A stretch of DNA of 64,000 nucleotides from Nitrososphaeria archaeon (lineage in GTDB: Archaea > Thermoproteota > Nitrososphaeria > Nitrososphaerales > JAAOZN01), in assembly GCA_029775855.1 (NCBI GenBank), contig JARVJZ010000005.1, forward strand, positions 62,001 to 126,000. The letters are read 5' to 3'. Every line of letters begins with the position of its first letter. Within the stretch, counting starts at the first letter, position 1. A program made the position numbers and the translations under genes. This document shows positions 24,279 through 33,060 of the stretch, piece by piece. The notes under the pieces are model-generated. The model searched no databases and was not told where the DNA came from. It saw only the letters and a program-made list of their open reading frames with translations.

Positions 24279-25665
24279 CGTTTAGACCTTCTTGGAGTAC
24301 CTCCACTAACTTACTTGGCTCCATGTAGATTAGAGTTGCTCCTCCGGCTGCTTTATGCCCCCCTCCTTGACCATTAACCTTTTCAGCCACTTTTCTTAAT
24401 GTAAGCCCGATGTTCACTTGCCCCTTGAATGCTGCACCTATTCTTGCAGAAACTCTTAGATTTCCTTCTTTTGTTTTAGTGGTTAAAAATAGTGGTTTCT
24501 CTGAAAATTTGGGTACACTTGAGAGTATGGATGAAAGTGAGCCAAGCATCTCAGCGTTAACTAAACCTTCGGCTACAATTAGGTTAAAGAGTTGATGCTT
24601 TATGATTCTAGTTTCATCTTCGGTAAGCACCTTGACCAACCTACTTATAGTCTGCCGGTATTCTGCAAGAACCTTTTCAGCTTCGCTCAGAGAATAACCT
24701 CGATCACCTAAGCATAGACCTATTGCAAGCCCAGCTTTACCCATCCTACCACAAGCATTAAGAAGTGTGCCAAACTCTCTAGCATCCCTTAGCGGTGAGA
24801 ATTCATCCTCCTTAACCAAAGTGTATATGTAGCCTACGAGCTCGTCAACACCTCTCCCACCTATGTATGGAAGAAGCACTTCAACGATCTTCTGCTTCTC
24901 CTCTATCGTAAGCTCAGCTAATGTGCGCCAGCGATCATCCTCTCTTAATTTGATGCCTCCTGCATTCAACGCATTTAGGCAGGCTTCTCGATTGCCGCTT
25001 AACCCGTGTATGTAAGGTGTTGTTGTAGCAGCTAATGCTTCGTGCACAGCTCTGGTCTCACGCCCGTAGAAGAGTAGATCTACACTATCATTTATTAAAC
25101 CAGCTTCTTTAGATACTTCAAGAACTACTTTGTTAGCACCTGTTAACGCTCTCCTCTCTCCTTGATCCTGCTTATCAGCTAAAGCAGCTACTACTGGAAG
25201 CCAGCTGAAGTTTTTGATGCTATGGTCTATGTTGGCTGCGACATAGTAGGATAGGGTTGCTGCACAAGCATCTACGCCACCGTCAAAACCGTATGCCCAA
25301 GCGTTCAAGATGGAAGGGTGCTCAAGCTCCTCTTGCGGAACTTGGTGGTGGTCTATAAGAACCCACTTTGAGCCTAGATTTGTTTCTATATCTTTAAGCA
25401 TCCCTCCACCCATTTCACAGAGTATATAGAGGTCGTATTCGCTTTCCTTTAATGCTTGGAGTGCTTGTATGCTTAGGTCGTTGTATATCCGTATTGTGTA
25501 AGGTGCTTCTAGACATCTTAAGGAGTTTGCGATTAGGCTTGCTGAAGATATGCCGTCAGCATCGATATGGCCTATGATGATTATACGCTGCCTACGCTCT
25601 GCTACTTCTACTATCCTCTCAGCTATGTGCGCGGCTTTTGTCTTTAGGGATTCGAAGTTACCCAA
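24268..25665 (-). CDS. DHH-family phosphoesterase, archaeal RecJ/GAN-like
   Basis: 465 residues, TTG start. IIIGHIDADGISSASLIAN near residue 30 and VLIDHHQVPQ near 103 are DHH-domain metal motifs. The C-terminal NGQGGGHKAAGGATL is the DHHA1 motif. Archaeal RecJ-like proteins are single-strand nucleases, and some associate with GINS and MCM as Cdc45 counterparts. GINS lies elsewhere in this window. Whether this copy is the replisome GAN or another paralogue cannot be told. Confidence 0.88.
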   Translation of the reverse strand: MGNFESLKTKAAHIAERIVEVAERRQRIIIIGHIDADGISSASLIANSLRCLEAPYTIRIYNDLSIQALQALKESEYDLYILCEMGGGMLKDIETNLGSKWVLIDHHQVPQEELEHPSILNAWAYGFDGGVDACAATLSYYVAANIDHSIKNFSWLPVVAALADKQDQGERRALTGANKVVLEVSKEAGLINDSVDLLFYGRETRAVHEALAATTTPYIHGLSGNREACLNALNAGGIKLREDDRWRTLAELTIEEKQKIVEVLLPYIGGRGVDELVGYIYTLVKEDEFSPLRDAREFGTLLNACGRMGKAGLAIGLCLGDRGYSLSEAEKVLAEYRQTISRLVKVLTEDETRIIKHQLFNLIVAEGLVNAEMLGSLSSILSSVPKFSEKPLFLTTKTKEGNLRVSARIGAAFKGQVNIGLTLRKVAEKVNGQGGGHKAAGGATLIYMEPSKLVEVLQEGLNVDL

Positions 25666-25678
25666 CTCTAACTATCGT

Positions 25679-26128
25679 TTATGCTAGCTGTGCTATAACG
25701 GCGGAATACTTCCAATCTGGGCTGATGCGTCCTATTCTCTTATAATATTTTGAGAGCCTGTGTATCTTTGCCTCCAGTAGTTCCAGTGAACGAACATTCT
25801 TTCTATCGTTTTTGTGAACTCTAAGGTGTTCTTGAAGACGCGTCGCTCGATTGATCAACCTCTCCAAATCTTCTGGGTGATCGCTTAACAGATTATTCTC
25901 CTTAAGCACCTCTGTTATTGATTTGCCTAAGATGGGTTTAACAAGAGGTATATTATATTCGTCTCTAAGTCTAACACCAATCTCAGAAGGCTTTAATCCA
26001 CTTTTAGCCAGCTTCACAATTAGCGCTTCAACTTCTTCTGGGCTATGGGTAACCCAGCTAGGAACCCTCTTTGAAGTCGGTCTAATTGAATGCGACTTCC
26101 CCTTTCTGTGAGAGTGTATCCTCGCCAA
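25679..26128 (-). CDS. rps15: Small ribosomal subunit protein uS15
   Basis: 149 residues if translation begins at the TTG at 26128, giving M-ARIHSHRKGKSHS, the usual archaeal uS15 N-terminus. The ORF track starts ten codons upstream. The C-terminal half (KPILGKSITEVLKEN, LRVHKNDRKNVRSLELLEAKIHRLSKYYKR) is classic uS15/S13e. It binds 16S rRNA early in assembly. It lies between the ITPase and DHH genes, all on the same strand. Confidence 0.95.
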   Translation of the reverse strand: MARIHSHRKGKSHSIRPTSKRVPSWVTHSPEEVEALIVKLAKSGLKPSEIGVRLRDEYNIPLVKPILGKSITEVLKENNLLSDHPEDLERLINRATRLQEHLRVHKNDRKNVRSLELLEAKIHRLSKYYKRIGRISPDWKYSAVIAQLA

Positions 26129-26178
26129 AGTCTCTGTTACAGCGCCTACATTACCCACAACATAAACCTTACGGATAA

Positions 26179-26757
26179 CTATTTGTATTCTTCAAGTAGC
26201 ATAGACGCTAAAAGGCGAGCCGCCTTAGCTCGATGCGAAAACATATTTTTCTCTACAACGCTCATCTCTGCGAAGGTCTTTGAGCATCCTTTCGGTATAA
26301 ATATTGGGTCGAAGCCGAACCCACCACATCCTCGCGCCTCCTCTGCTATCGTTCCTTCACACGAGCCTCTGCATAGTTTTAATGAGCCTTCTTCGTTGAT
26401 GTATGCTATCTGTGAGATAAATTCTGCTTCTCTATTACTTTGACCAAACATAAGCTTTAGAACACCATCTACACCTATCGTCTTATAGACGAATGATGAA
26501 TAAGGGCCTGGGAAGCCATTTAATATCTTCACAAAGAGCCCCGCATCCTCTACAAAGAGTGGTTTCTTTAAAGTTTGGTAAGCATATAATGCGCTTTCTC
26601 TTGCTATTTCCCCTATATCTTCGCTCTGTATTTCGCGCTTCTTTATTTGTGATACGACTATTGAGATATCGTAGGTGGAAAGCACATTCTCAATCTCCTT
26701 TGCTTTATTGATGTTGCTGGTCACGAAGATTATGCTTAGCTTAAACGACTCTGGCAT
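26179..26757 (-). CDS. rdgB: XTP/dITP diphosphatase (RdgB/HAM1 family)
   Basis: 192 residues, ATG start. FVTSNINKAKEIENVL at the N-terminus, KKPLFVEDAGLFVKILNGFPGPYSSFV near residue 65 and GCGGFGFDPIFIP near 145 are diagnostic. It removes non-canonical purine nucleoside triphosphates. Its start overlaps the bud32 end by 17 bases, a linkage common in archaea. Confidence 0.94.
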   Translation of the reverse strand: MPESFKLSIIFVTSNINKAKEIENVLSTYDISIVVSQIKKREIQSEDIGEIARESALYAYQTLKKPLFVEDAGLFVKILNGFPGPYSSFVYKTIGVDGVLKLMFGQSNREAEFISQIAYINEEGSLKLCRGSCEGTIAEEARGCGGFGFDPIFIPKGCSKTFAEMSVVEKNMFSHRAKAARLLASMLLEEYK

Positions 26758-27364
26758 ATCTTCCTCTACGCTCTATCTCACGAATTTTCACTTTAAGAAT
26801 GTTAACGACTTCAGCGCCAAGTATTGAGCTGTAGCCGTTTAACACTGAGTTGAAGAAGGCATCTGCTTTATCGGTGTATGTGCTGAGCAACACGCTCTTA
26901 AGTAGGTGTAGATCGACAGCCCTATCTTCTATCTTCTTGGAGGTAAAAGATAACCCAAAGTCGATAACTACAAGCCCTTTTTTTGATAAAATAAAGTTAG
27001 AAGGTGTTAGATCGCTATGCATGATATCACCTTGATGTAGAAGCGCTATAACCTTCCCCATCTGCTCACAGAGCTTTAAGCATTCATCATACGCTCTACT
27101 TAAAAGCAGTTCTTTAAGCCGTATCCCTTCAATAAACTGCATAATCAGCTCAGCACCCTTAGGGTCCACATAATAGACTACAGGAGTTAAGACGCCGCAT
27201 TCACGCGCCTTCTTCAAGAATAGGGCTTCGTGCGATGTTCTGTAGGTTCTGAGGGCCTGATCAAGTTTAGGTTGAAGATAAGATTTTGAGACCCTAACTT
27301 TCTTAACAGCTGGTAACCCAACCCAATCTATCAGATATAGGTCTGCTTCAGCACCTTTCTTCAT
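26741..27364 (-). CDS. bud32: KEOPS kinase Bud32
   Basis: About 207 residues from the ATG at 27364, which overlaps the kae1 stop (TGATG); the ORF track uses a TTG four codons earlier. MKKGAEADLYLIDW begins the N-lobe and the catalytic loop IMHSDLTPSNFIL near residue 120 is followed by VVIDFGLSF. It is a compact P53RK-type kinase/ATPase that regulates Kae1. Here it is separate from kae1, not fused as in some euryarchaea. Confidence 0.94.
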   Translation of the reverse strand: MKKGAEADLYLIDWVGLPAVKKVRVSKSYLQPKLDQALRTYRTSHEALFLKKARECGVLTPVVYYVDPKGAELIMQFIEGIRLKELLLSRAYDECLKLCEQMGKVIALLHQGDIMHSDLTPSNFILSKKGLVVIDFGLSFTSKKIEDRAVDLHLLKSVLLSTYTDKADAFFNSVLNGYSSILGAEVVNILKVKIREIERRGRYARVV

Positions 27365-28374
27365 CAGCTTCTCCAAGGTGTATCTACCGAATCAAGCCTC
27401 CAAGACTGCCTTATCACACTCTTCTCCAAAGGTATAAAGACACCTGTACTGAATGCCAAAAGTCCAGCCCAAGCGATTTGAGCACCACAGTCCCCAGCGA
27501 ATCTACTCGACACAGCACAGAACTTGGCATTATGCCTTAAAGCGACAGCATTAAGCATCTCACAAAGCCTTCTGTTCGCAGCCACACCACCAGCTACCAG
27601 AAGTTCACTCTTTTCAGTAAAAGCCAGCGCCCTCTCTGTTACTTCGCAGAGCATAGCAAAGCCAGTTTCTTGAAGCGAATATGCTAGATCTTCCAAAGAT
27701 TCACCTGATGCCAGCATATTCTTCGCAGCTGTTAAGATGCCTGAAAAGGAGACATCGTTGCCTTTCACAGTATAAGGTAGGCTTATATATCTTTCAGCAG
27801 CTTTTGCGAGCTCTTCAAGTTTTCTGCCGGCTGGTGAAGCGAAGCCTGCTGCTCTGCCGAATTGATCTAGAAGCTGACCAATGGTTATGTCAAGAGTTTC
27901 ACCGAAGATCCTCCACCTTCCATACGAGTGCGCTGATATAAGTGTGTGGCCACCTGAAACTAACAGAACAAGCGGGTCTGAAAAGCCGGCTTCAAGAGCC
28001 GCTATTTCTATATGACCAACCGCGTGATTAACTGGTATAAGAGGTAAATTAAAGTAAGATGCTATCGCTCTAGCTACAGTAGCACCAACTCTCAGACAAG
28101 GGCCTAAGCCTGGTCCTGCAGAGTATGCTATGAACGACAGATCTCTAGCTTTTATTCCCGCGCCTCGTAAAGCTTCATCTATTACATTAGCAGCCTTTTC
28201 TGAATGGTGTCTTGACGCCTCTCTGGGGTGTATGCCTGAGCCTTGCGGTGGTATATAAACTGATTTAGCGTCTGTCAAGATTCTACCCGTTGAGTCAACT
28301 ACCGAAGCTCCAAAGGTGTGTGCTGTAGATTCTATACCTAATCCGTAAACTATCTTCTTCCCGGTTTTATTCAT
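27364..28374 (-). CDS. kae1: tRNA threonylcarbamoyladenosine synthase Kae1
   Basis: About 336 residues from the ATG at 28374 (MNKTGKKIVYGLGIESTAHT); the longer ORF-track start adds 19 non-conserved residues and runs back into the upstream gene. The ASKHA-fold motifs are clear: GIESTAHTFGASVV, metal-binding NHAVGHIEIAAL near residue 108, LLVSGGHTLI, and GGVAANRRL near 250. It transfers threonylcarbamoyl to A37 of tRNA within KEOPS. Confidence 0.95.
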   Translation of the reverse strand: MNKTGKKIVYGLGIESTAHTFGASVVDSTGRILTDAKSVYIPPQGSGIHPREASRHHSEKAANVIDEALRGAGIKARDLSFIAYSAGPGLGPCLRVGATVARAIASYFNLPLIPVNHAVGHIEIAALEAGFSDPLVLLVSGGHTLISAHSYGRWRIFGETLDITIGQLLDQFGRAAGFASPAGRKLEELAKAAERYISLPYTVKGNDVSFSGILTAAKNMLASGESLEDLAYSLQETGFAMLCEVTERALAFTEKSELLVAGGVAANRRLCEMLNAVALRHNAKFCAVSSRFAGDCGAQIAWAGLLAFSTGVFIPLEKSVIRQSWRLDSVDTPWRS

Positions 28375-28399
28375 CTCCACACCAAGAGGATATATTTGG

Positions 28400-28966
28400 T
28401 TAGGTTGGTTTATGCGCTCTATAAAGATCACCTAGCAGCTCGATGTAAGGCTTTACTTCTATTAGAAAGTCATCAAACTTAGCTTTTTCGTAGTAGAATT
28501 CAACCCCACCACCTTTAACCACACACTTTGCTATAAGCACTATACCTTTGCTTCGCTCCGGCTTCTTTGGATCAAGCTCTGGAAAGTAGATTAGAGCGCC
28601 GTAGCCGACCTTTTGGTCCTTCAGTTTGAAGATTAGATTATAGTACATGCTCATCGTCTTTGTGAATTCTCTCATCTGCTTCTTTCTGCTTTCTGAGCGT
28701 TTAACTTCTTCGAAGTCTCCGCTGGTAAGTGTGTTGACCATTTCTTTAAGAAACTTTAGTTCTGGTATTCTTTTTGTGTACCCCCCGTATTCTATCGGTA
28801 TCTCATATACTGAGTGCATAACCGTATCCCAATCATCTATGTATCTGAATTTTTTCCCCGATTCTAGAAACATTTCTCGTCTAAGTTGCTCTTCTAGCAG
28901 ATCTTCTATCCTTAGGTCTCCGGTCGTCTTCTTTTTTTGACTCAAATCTATATCCCTTCTCCACAT
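28400..28966 (-). CDS. Hypothetical protein upstream of kae1, 188 aa
   Basis: I do not recognise the family. ATG start. The N-terminal third is charged and helical (RIEDLLEEQLRREMF). The remainder looks alpha/beta, with IPIEYGGYTKRIPELKFLKEM and a C-terminal strand-rich part (VLIAKCVVKGGGVEFYYEK). It has one cysteine, no membrane segment and no nuclease or kinase motif. It is the first gene before kae1 on the same strand with a 25-base gap, so a role tied to tRNA modification or translation is possible but unproven. Confidence 0.7.
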   Translation of the reverse strand: MWRRDIDLSQKKKTTGDLRIEDLLEEQLRREMFLESGKKFRYIDDWDTVMHSVYEIPIEYGGYTKRIPELKFLKEMVNTLTSGDFEEVKRSESRKKQMREFTKTMSMYYNLIFKLKDQKVGYGALIYFPELDPKKPERSKGIVLIAKCVVKGGGVEFYYEKAKFDDFLIEVKPYIELLGDLYRAHKPT

Positions 28967-29027
28967 ACTTACCAGTAACCGATATGAATAAAGATATAGG
29001 TGGCATGTCTGATAAGCGGTTAGACGC

Positions 29028-29474
29028 TTGACTAAGATTGTATTTATGTCTGCGGAGGTTTCATTTCATCTACATGCTACAGAGGATGAAGAGAGGTGTT
29101 TATCAACATTCGCAGAGACATTAGGTATAGAGCCGCAGCAATTCGCTAAGAGCGTTCTTACTGGGCATTATGGTAATGAAGTTAAAAGGTATGTAGCACA
29201 CTTAACAGGTCAAAAGGCTGACGATTGGGGTAGGCTCCTCATATCCAAATTAGATGAGGAAGATAGAAAACATATTGCGCGTGAAGTAGAAAGGCATGTT
29301 GACGAGCATGGTAAGCTCTATCTACGATTAGATAAACAGAGTTTAGTAGATGGTTCAGTTAGGTTAGGTTCTAGTGATGTTGTAAGGGTGAAGTTAAAGC
29401 CTAGGTTTAGGTGGAATACGCTTAAGATGTATGATGAATTTGCGCGCCTTTTTCTTGAGGCGCGTAAAGGTTAG
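29028..29474 (+). CDS. RNA-binding protein of the PF01877/COG1325 (exosome-associated) family
   Basis: 148 residues from a TTG, or 142 from the ATG at 29046. The motif VSFHLHATEDEERCLSTFAETLGI followed by GHYGNEVKRY defines the family, which is predicted to be an RNA-binding subunit linked with the archaeal exosome and translation genes. VRVKLKPRFRW near the C-terminus is also conserved-looking. It converges on secY with a four-base overlap. Confidence 0.85.
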   Translation: MTKIVFMSAEVSFHLHATEDEERCLSTFAETLGIEPQQFAKSVLTGHYGNEVKRYVAHLTGQKADDWGRLLISKLDEEDRKHIAREVERHVDEHGKLYLRLDKQSLVDGSVRLGSSDVVRVKLKPRFRWNTLKMYDEFARLFLEARKG

Positions 29475-30883
29475 CGTTTACCAAGCAGCCCAGCCAATCT
29501 AGGCATCATTGTTTCCAGCTGCTCCCTCATAAGTAGCTGATAGTAGTTAATTATGATACCTACCATAAGAAGAATACCTATCCCAGAACCAAACACACCC
29601 AAGACCTGTGAAGCTCCAGCGATAAGACCGATGAGGATACCACCTATTATCGTGAGTGTTGGAATATACTTTTCTAAGATGTGTTCAACAGACACACCAG
29701 CCCTCCTAAAACCTGGAACTTGGACATTAGCATCAAGCAGACTCTTAGCCGCAGCTTTGGGAGATAAGCCTCCAATTTCAACCCAAATCTTAGAGAAGAG
29801 CACAGCAAAGCCTATCAAGATCAAAATCGAGGTGACGGTGCGTATAGGCTCAGATAATGCAACATCAAGTGAAGTAGGTATTGACATGTAGTAGAGAAGC
29901 CCTCCTGTAGGTCCGGCGCCGGGGTTGGTTTGGTTGAATGTGACTATGGTGTTTAATATCGGGTTATCGTTATTTGGGTTAAGGTTGCTCCACAAGATTT
30001 GAGAAAAGAAGGTTATGTTAGCCATTAAGGCTGATGTTAAAATTACAGGGATGTTTGAGACATATAGTAGCTTGATTGGATATACCCCTGAGAAGCCTCG
30101 GTATCTAGTAGATGTTATCGGTATCTCGATTCTAACCCCCTCTATGTATATGATGGCAAGTATGACTAAGATTGTGATGAAAAGAGTCGATATGCTAGGC
30201 AGCGCGCCGTGCCTAAACCAAGCTTCGTGAGGCACTCCGGCAAGCGTCGCGTTGATTGCGTGTGGAATAGCGCCAAAATAACCAGCACCAGTAGGCAGTA
30301 TGCTGAACATATCCCATACTATACGCTGAGCTACACCCGCCATGATAAAGAGGGATATCCCGCTTCCAATACCCCAACCCTTCTGAACTAACTCATCTAA
30401 GAGCATAACCACAACGCCCGCAAAGAGAAGTTGAGCTAGAAGAATTATGATAGTTGTTGAAGTGAGATTTCTGCCGAACGCTCCTCCAGCAATATAGGCT
30501 GAGGCTTCAACGATTATCACTATAAAAGTGAGTAGCTTAGTAGCGGATGTGAAGAGCGCCCTATCTTCAGGCTTCTTAAAATCGACTCTAAATATGTCAG
30601 CACCTTTAAGGAGCTGAAGAATAAGACCCGCGGTAACGATAGGGCCAATACCAAGCTCCATAAGAGTCCCTTGCGATGAAGCGAAGATAATTCTCGTAAA
30701 AGCGAGCTGATCTTGACCGCCTACAGCAACACCATAAAGCGGCACTTGAGCCATAACAAGGTAGATTACCAAAGCAATAGCCGTCCAAATAAAACGCTCA
30801 GTAAGGCTAGGCTTCTTAGGGGGCTTCGGAACCTCGGGTAAAATAGTTGACGCAGATGATATGAAGTTCCGAAGCGCGCTCAT
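29471..30883 (-). CDS. secY: Preprotein translocase subunit SecY
   Basis: 470 residues with about ten membrane segments. The start region (PSLTERFIWTAIALVIYLVMAQVPLYGV) and the plug area GTLMELGIGPIVTAGLILQLLKGA near 75-105 are typical. Cytoplasmic loops holding SFRYRGFSGVYPIKLLYVSNIPVI-type text lie mid-protein. It forms the protein-conducting channel with SecE and Sec-beta. It closes the ribosomal superoperon after uL15; the adenylate kinase often found next is absent, replaced by a convergent gene. Confidence 0.96.
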   Translation of the reverse strand: MSALRNFISSASTILPEVPKPPKKPSLTERFIWTAIALVIYLVMAQVPLYGVAVGGQDQLAFTRIIFASSQGTLMELGIGPIVTAGLILQLLKGADIFRVDFKKPEDRALFTSATKLLTFIVIIVEASAYIAGGAFGRNLTSTTIIILLAQLLFAGVVVMLLDELVQKGWGIGSGISLFIMAGVAQRIVWDMFSILPTGAGYFGAIPHAINATLAGVPHEAWFRHGALPSISTLFITILVILAIIYIEGVRIEIPITSTRYRGFSGVYPIKLLYVSNIPVILTSALMANITFFSQILWSNLNPNNDNPILNTIVTFNQTNPGAGPTGGLLYYMSIPTSLDVALSEPIRTVTSILILIGFAVLFSKIWVEIGGLSPKAAAKSLLDANVQVPGFRRAGVSVEHILEKYIPTLTIIGGILIGLIAGASQVLGVFGSGIGILLMVGIIINYYQLLMREQLETMMPRLAGLLGKR

Positions 30884-30889
30884 GATCGA

Positions 30890-31294
30890 TTAGCCCTCTA
30901 TCAACTGACCCCCAACTGCTTCTATCTTTGATTTAGCTTGTTTAGTGTATGCTCTTACTGTCACCTTTATCGGTGTTTTGATCTCTCCTGAGCCTAGTAG
31001 TTTGTCGTAGCCTAGGTTTGTTAGGTTTATCTCATTTGTTTTTTGCTTCTGTGCTATCTCTTCTAGTTTGCTTAAGTTGATCCATCTGCGTGGTCTTGAT
31101 TCTTTTTTCGGTTTTAATGAGTCTCTGCTGAAGTGCTCTGGGGCATATTTTACCACCCAACTCCATTTGTGTTTATGCAGACCAGCCTTGCCTCTGCCGC
31201 CTTTTCTTCCACTCTTTCTATGCTGCCCTATTTGGCCCCATCCGTGAGTTCTTGAGCCGCGAAGTTTTCTTACTTTGCGTAGTCTAGTCGGCAT
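30890..31294 (-). CDS. rpl15: Large ribosomal subunit protein uL15
   Basis: 134 residues, ATG start. The N-terminus RKVRKLRGSRTHGWG and GRKGGRGKAGLHKHKW is the extended, Gly/Arg-rich tail that threads into 23S rRNA. Six bases separate it from secY. A 75-base A/T-rich gap precedes it, the widest inside this superoperon, so an internal promoter for uL15-secY is possible. Confidence 0.95.
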   Translation of the reverse strand: MPTRLRKVRKLRGSRTHGWGQIGQHRKSGRKGGRGKAGLHKHKWSWVVKYAPEHFSRDSLKPKKESRPRRWINLSKLEEIAQKQKTNEINLTNLGYDKLLGSGEIKTPIKVTVRAYTKQAKSKIEAVGGQLIEG

Positions 31295-31369
31295 ATCATT
31301 TACCCTCTTTTAAGCACAACTAGAGTATTTAGCCCCTAAGATAAACTTGTTTATTGAAGTCATCTTAAG

Positions 31370-31831
31370 TCACAGCATACTCGCTATAAGCTTTGGTAGC
31401 TCGGGATTTTCACCAAGAATGCCATCTTTGTAAAGCCTTCTGCTTGAGGCGGGGAATCCACCTCTTGGTGGATGAAGGGCGAAGAATGGTTTTATCGGCT
31501 TGAGCTTGCTTAAAGATATCTTACACTGAGCCAGAGATGCTGCTAGAGAAGAGAAGTCGTCAAACCCTAGCTCCTTAACTACATCAAGGCTAAGTCGCTT
31601 ATTTCCTGAAACTTTGCCACGCTTCTCCAGAAGTGCTTTTACCAACTCGGCGTCAGCAACACACCAAGCCACATAATCTTTAACCTTCTTGAGCATACCT
31701 ATAACAGAAGGCGAGTCTGCAACTAAAGTTGCTCTGAACCGCTTATCTAGATTAAGTAAGCGTAGGGTCGTCTTAGCCCAATATGGGACATTTACCGTCC
31801 CTCTTAACCTTACAACTACTAGGCAAGCCAT
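31370..31831 (-). CDS. rpl30: Large ribosomal subunit protein uL30
   Basis: 153 residues, the long archaeal/eukaryotic form. VVRLRGTVNVPYWAKTTLRLLNL opens the conserved ferredoxin-like fold, and FFALHPPRGGF near residue 115 is typical of archaeal L30. It binds 5S rRNA-proximal regions of the large subunit. Gene order uS5-uL30-uL15 is standard. Confidence 0.95.
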   Translation of the reverse strand: MACLVVVRLRGTVNVPYWAKTTLRLLNLDKRFRATLVADSPSVIGMLKKVKDYVAWCVADAELVKALLEKRGKVSGNKRLSLDVVKELGFDDFSSLAASLAQCKISLSKLKPIKPFFALHPPRGGFPASSRRLYKDGILGENPELPKLIASML

Positions 31832-31840
31832 ATTATCCCA

Positions 31841-32461
31841 CTACCTAGATACAATATTCAACTTATGCATGTTCTTAAACGCCATACTTACAGCATTAGT
31901 TATGGAAGACGGTGTGTTAGTCGAGCCAAAGGTTCGTGTCCAAGCATCCACAACACCAGCCAAGCTGAGAAGTTTCCTTACCGTCTCACCAGCCACCAAC
32001 CCTAAGCCCCTTGGTCCGGGTATGATCTCAACAGTAACACTTCCAGCCTTCCCCACTATCTTATAGGGGACGCTGTGTGGTCTCGCGCATCTACATTCCC
32101 AGCTCCCACACCCAAGTTTAACGGGTAAAATATTTAGCAGCGCGGCGTTTGTAGCTTTATCGATGGCGCTTCGCATTTGCATAGCTTTACCTCTCCCCAC
32201 ACCAAACCAGCCAGTAGTGCCAACTGCGACTATAGCAACAAACCTTGTGACTTCTCCTGCGTCTGTCTGCTTCTGAACTATGCCGGCGCTTATCACCTCT
32301 GTTTTGATGTCTGGAAGTAATGTTTTGACGATCTCCGGCTCTCTTATTCGATAACCCATTTCGAAGACGTTGCTGAGTGAGGTTATCTTACCGCTTTGCA
32401 CCATCAGACCTAGCTTGGTTCGAGGGTTCCAGATCTGCTTATCCTTCGATTCTAAACTCAC
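31841..32461 (-). CDS. rps5: Small ribosomal subunit protein uS5
   Basis: 206 residues, GTG start overlapping the uL18 stop by four bases. It has VVAVGTTGWFGVGRGKAMQMRSAI-type text near residue 80, a cysteine-bearing GCGSWECRCARPHSVPY in the archaeal insert, and GPRGLGLVAGETVRKLLSLAGV near 150. It helps shape the mRNA entry channel and decoding accuracy. Confidence 0.96.
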   Translation of the reverse strand: MSLESKDKQIWNPRTKLGLMVQSGKITSLSNVFEMGYRIREPEIVKTLLPDIKTEVISAGIVQKQTDAGEVTRFVAIVAVGTTGWFGVGRGKAMQMRSAIDKATNAALLNILPVKLGCGSWECRCARPHSVPYKIVGKAGSVTVEIIPGPRGLGLVAGETVRKLLSLAGVVDAWTRTFGSTNTPSSITNAVSMAFKNMHKLNIVSR

Positions 32462-33060
32462 TTTGCTTTCACCTTTAACTCCTTAAACAACTTCGATTTA
32501 ACCAACGCTGTGTGCTTAGCATATTCTTCAGGTTTAAATCGACGAGAAAGTAAAAAGGAGAACCTTCGCTTATACTCCTCTGGTGAGGAAGAGAGCAGCA
32601 TATTAGCGTACTCAGATATATGCTTTCCAGATAAATACTCCTCTTTTGGCAGTAGCTCAGGATCTACTGGAACATCGACGCCAGCATCGATTATCCCCTT
32701 GACTAAAGCTGTGACTCTAGAACCCTTGACAAATCGCCTAGGACCCAAGTAGAGGACTGCTGACTTTACACCTTTTTCTAAGGCTCTTAAGCCTACTAAT
32801 AGTCCAGTAAGGTATGCTGAGGGTATGTTCTTCCTTGAACCCTTCCACCCATATTTTGTTAGTTCTTTTGAGTTAGCAGAAGCTATAACTATGTCTCCTT
32901 TTAGTTCCGGTTTGTGAATCTGGCAGTATATGGTGTAGTTACTTTTGTGGAATGTTATGAATGGTTTCTTACCATATAGTAGAAGCCTTCTCTTCTTATA
33001 GTCGGTCTTTCCCTCTCTTCTCCTTCTGAATATTGGGATGTAGCTCTTCTGGATATTCAA
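32458..33060 (-). CDS. rpl18: Large ribosomal subunit protein uL18
   Basis: 200 residues, TTG start overlapping eL19 by four bases. FRRRREGKTDYKKRRLLLYGKKP at the N-terminus and YLTGLLVGLRALEKGVKSAVLYLG near residue 85 identify the archaeal uL18, which carries 5S rRNA into the large subunit. Confidence 0.95.
   Translation of the reverse strand: MNIQKSYIPIFRRRREGKTDYKKRRLLLYGKKPFITFHKSNYTIYCQIHKPELKGDIVIASANSKELTKYGWKGSRKNIPSAYLTGLLVGLRALEKGVKSAVLYLGPRRFVKGSRVTALVKGIIDAGVDVPVDPELLPKEEYLSGKHISEYANMLLSSSPEEYKRRFSFLLSRRFKPEEYAKHTALVKSKLFKELKVKAK

Noticed and set aside
28374-28431. Extended Kae1 N-terminus in the ORF track
   Set aside because: The extra 19 residues lack family similarity and intrude into the upstream gene; the ATG at 28374 gives the standard start.
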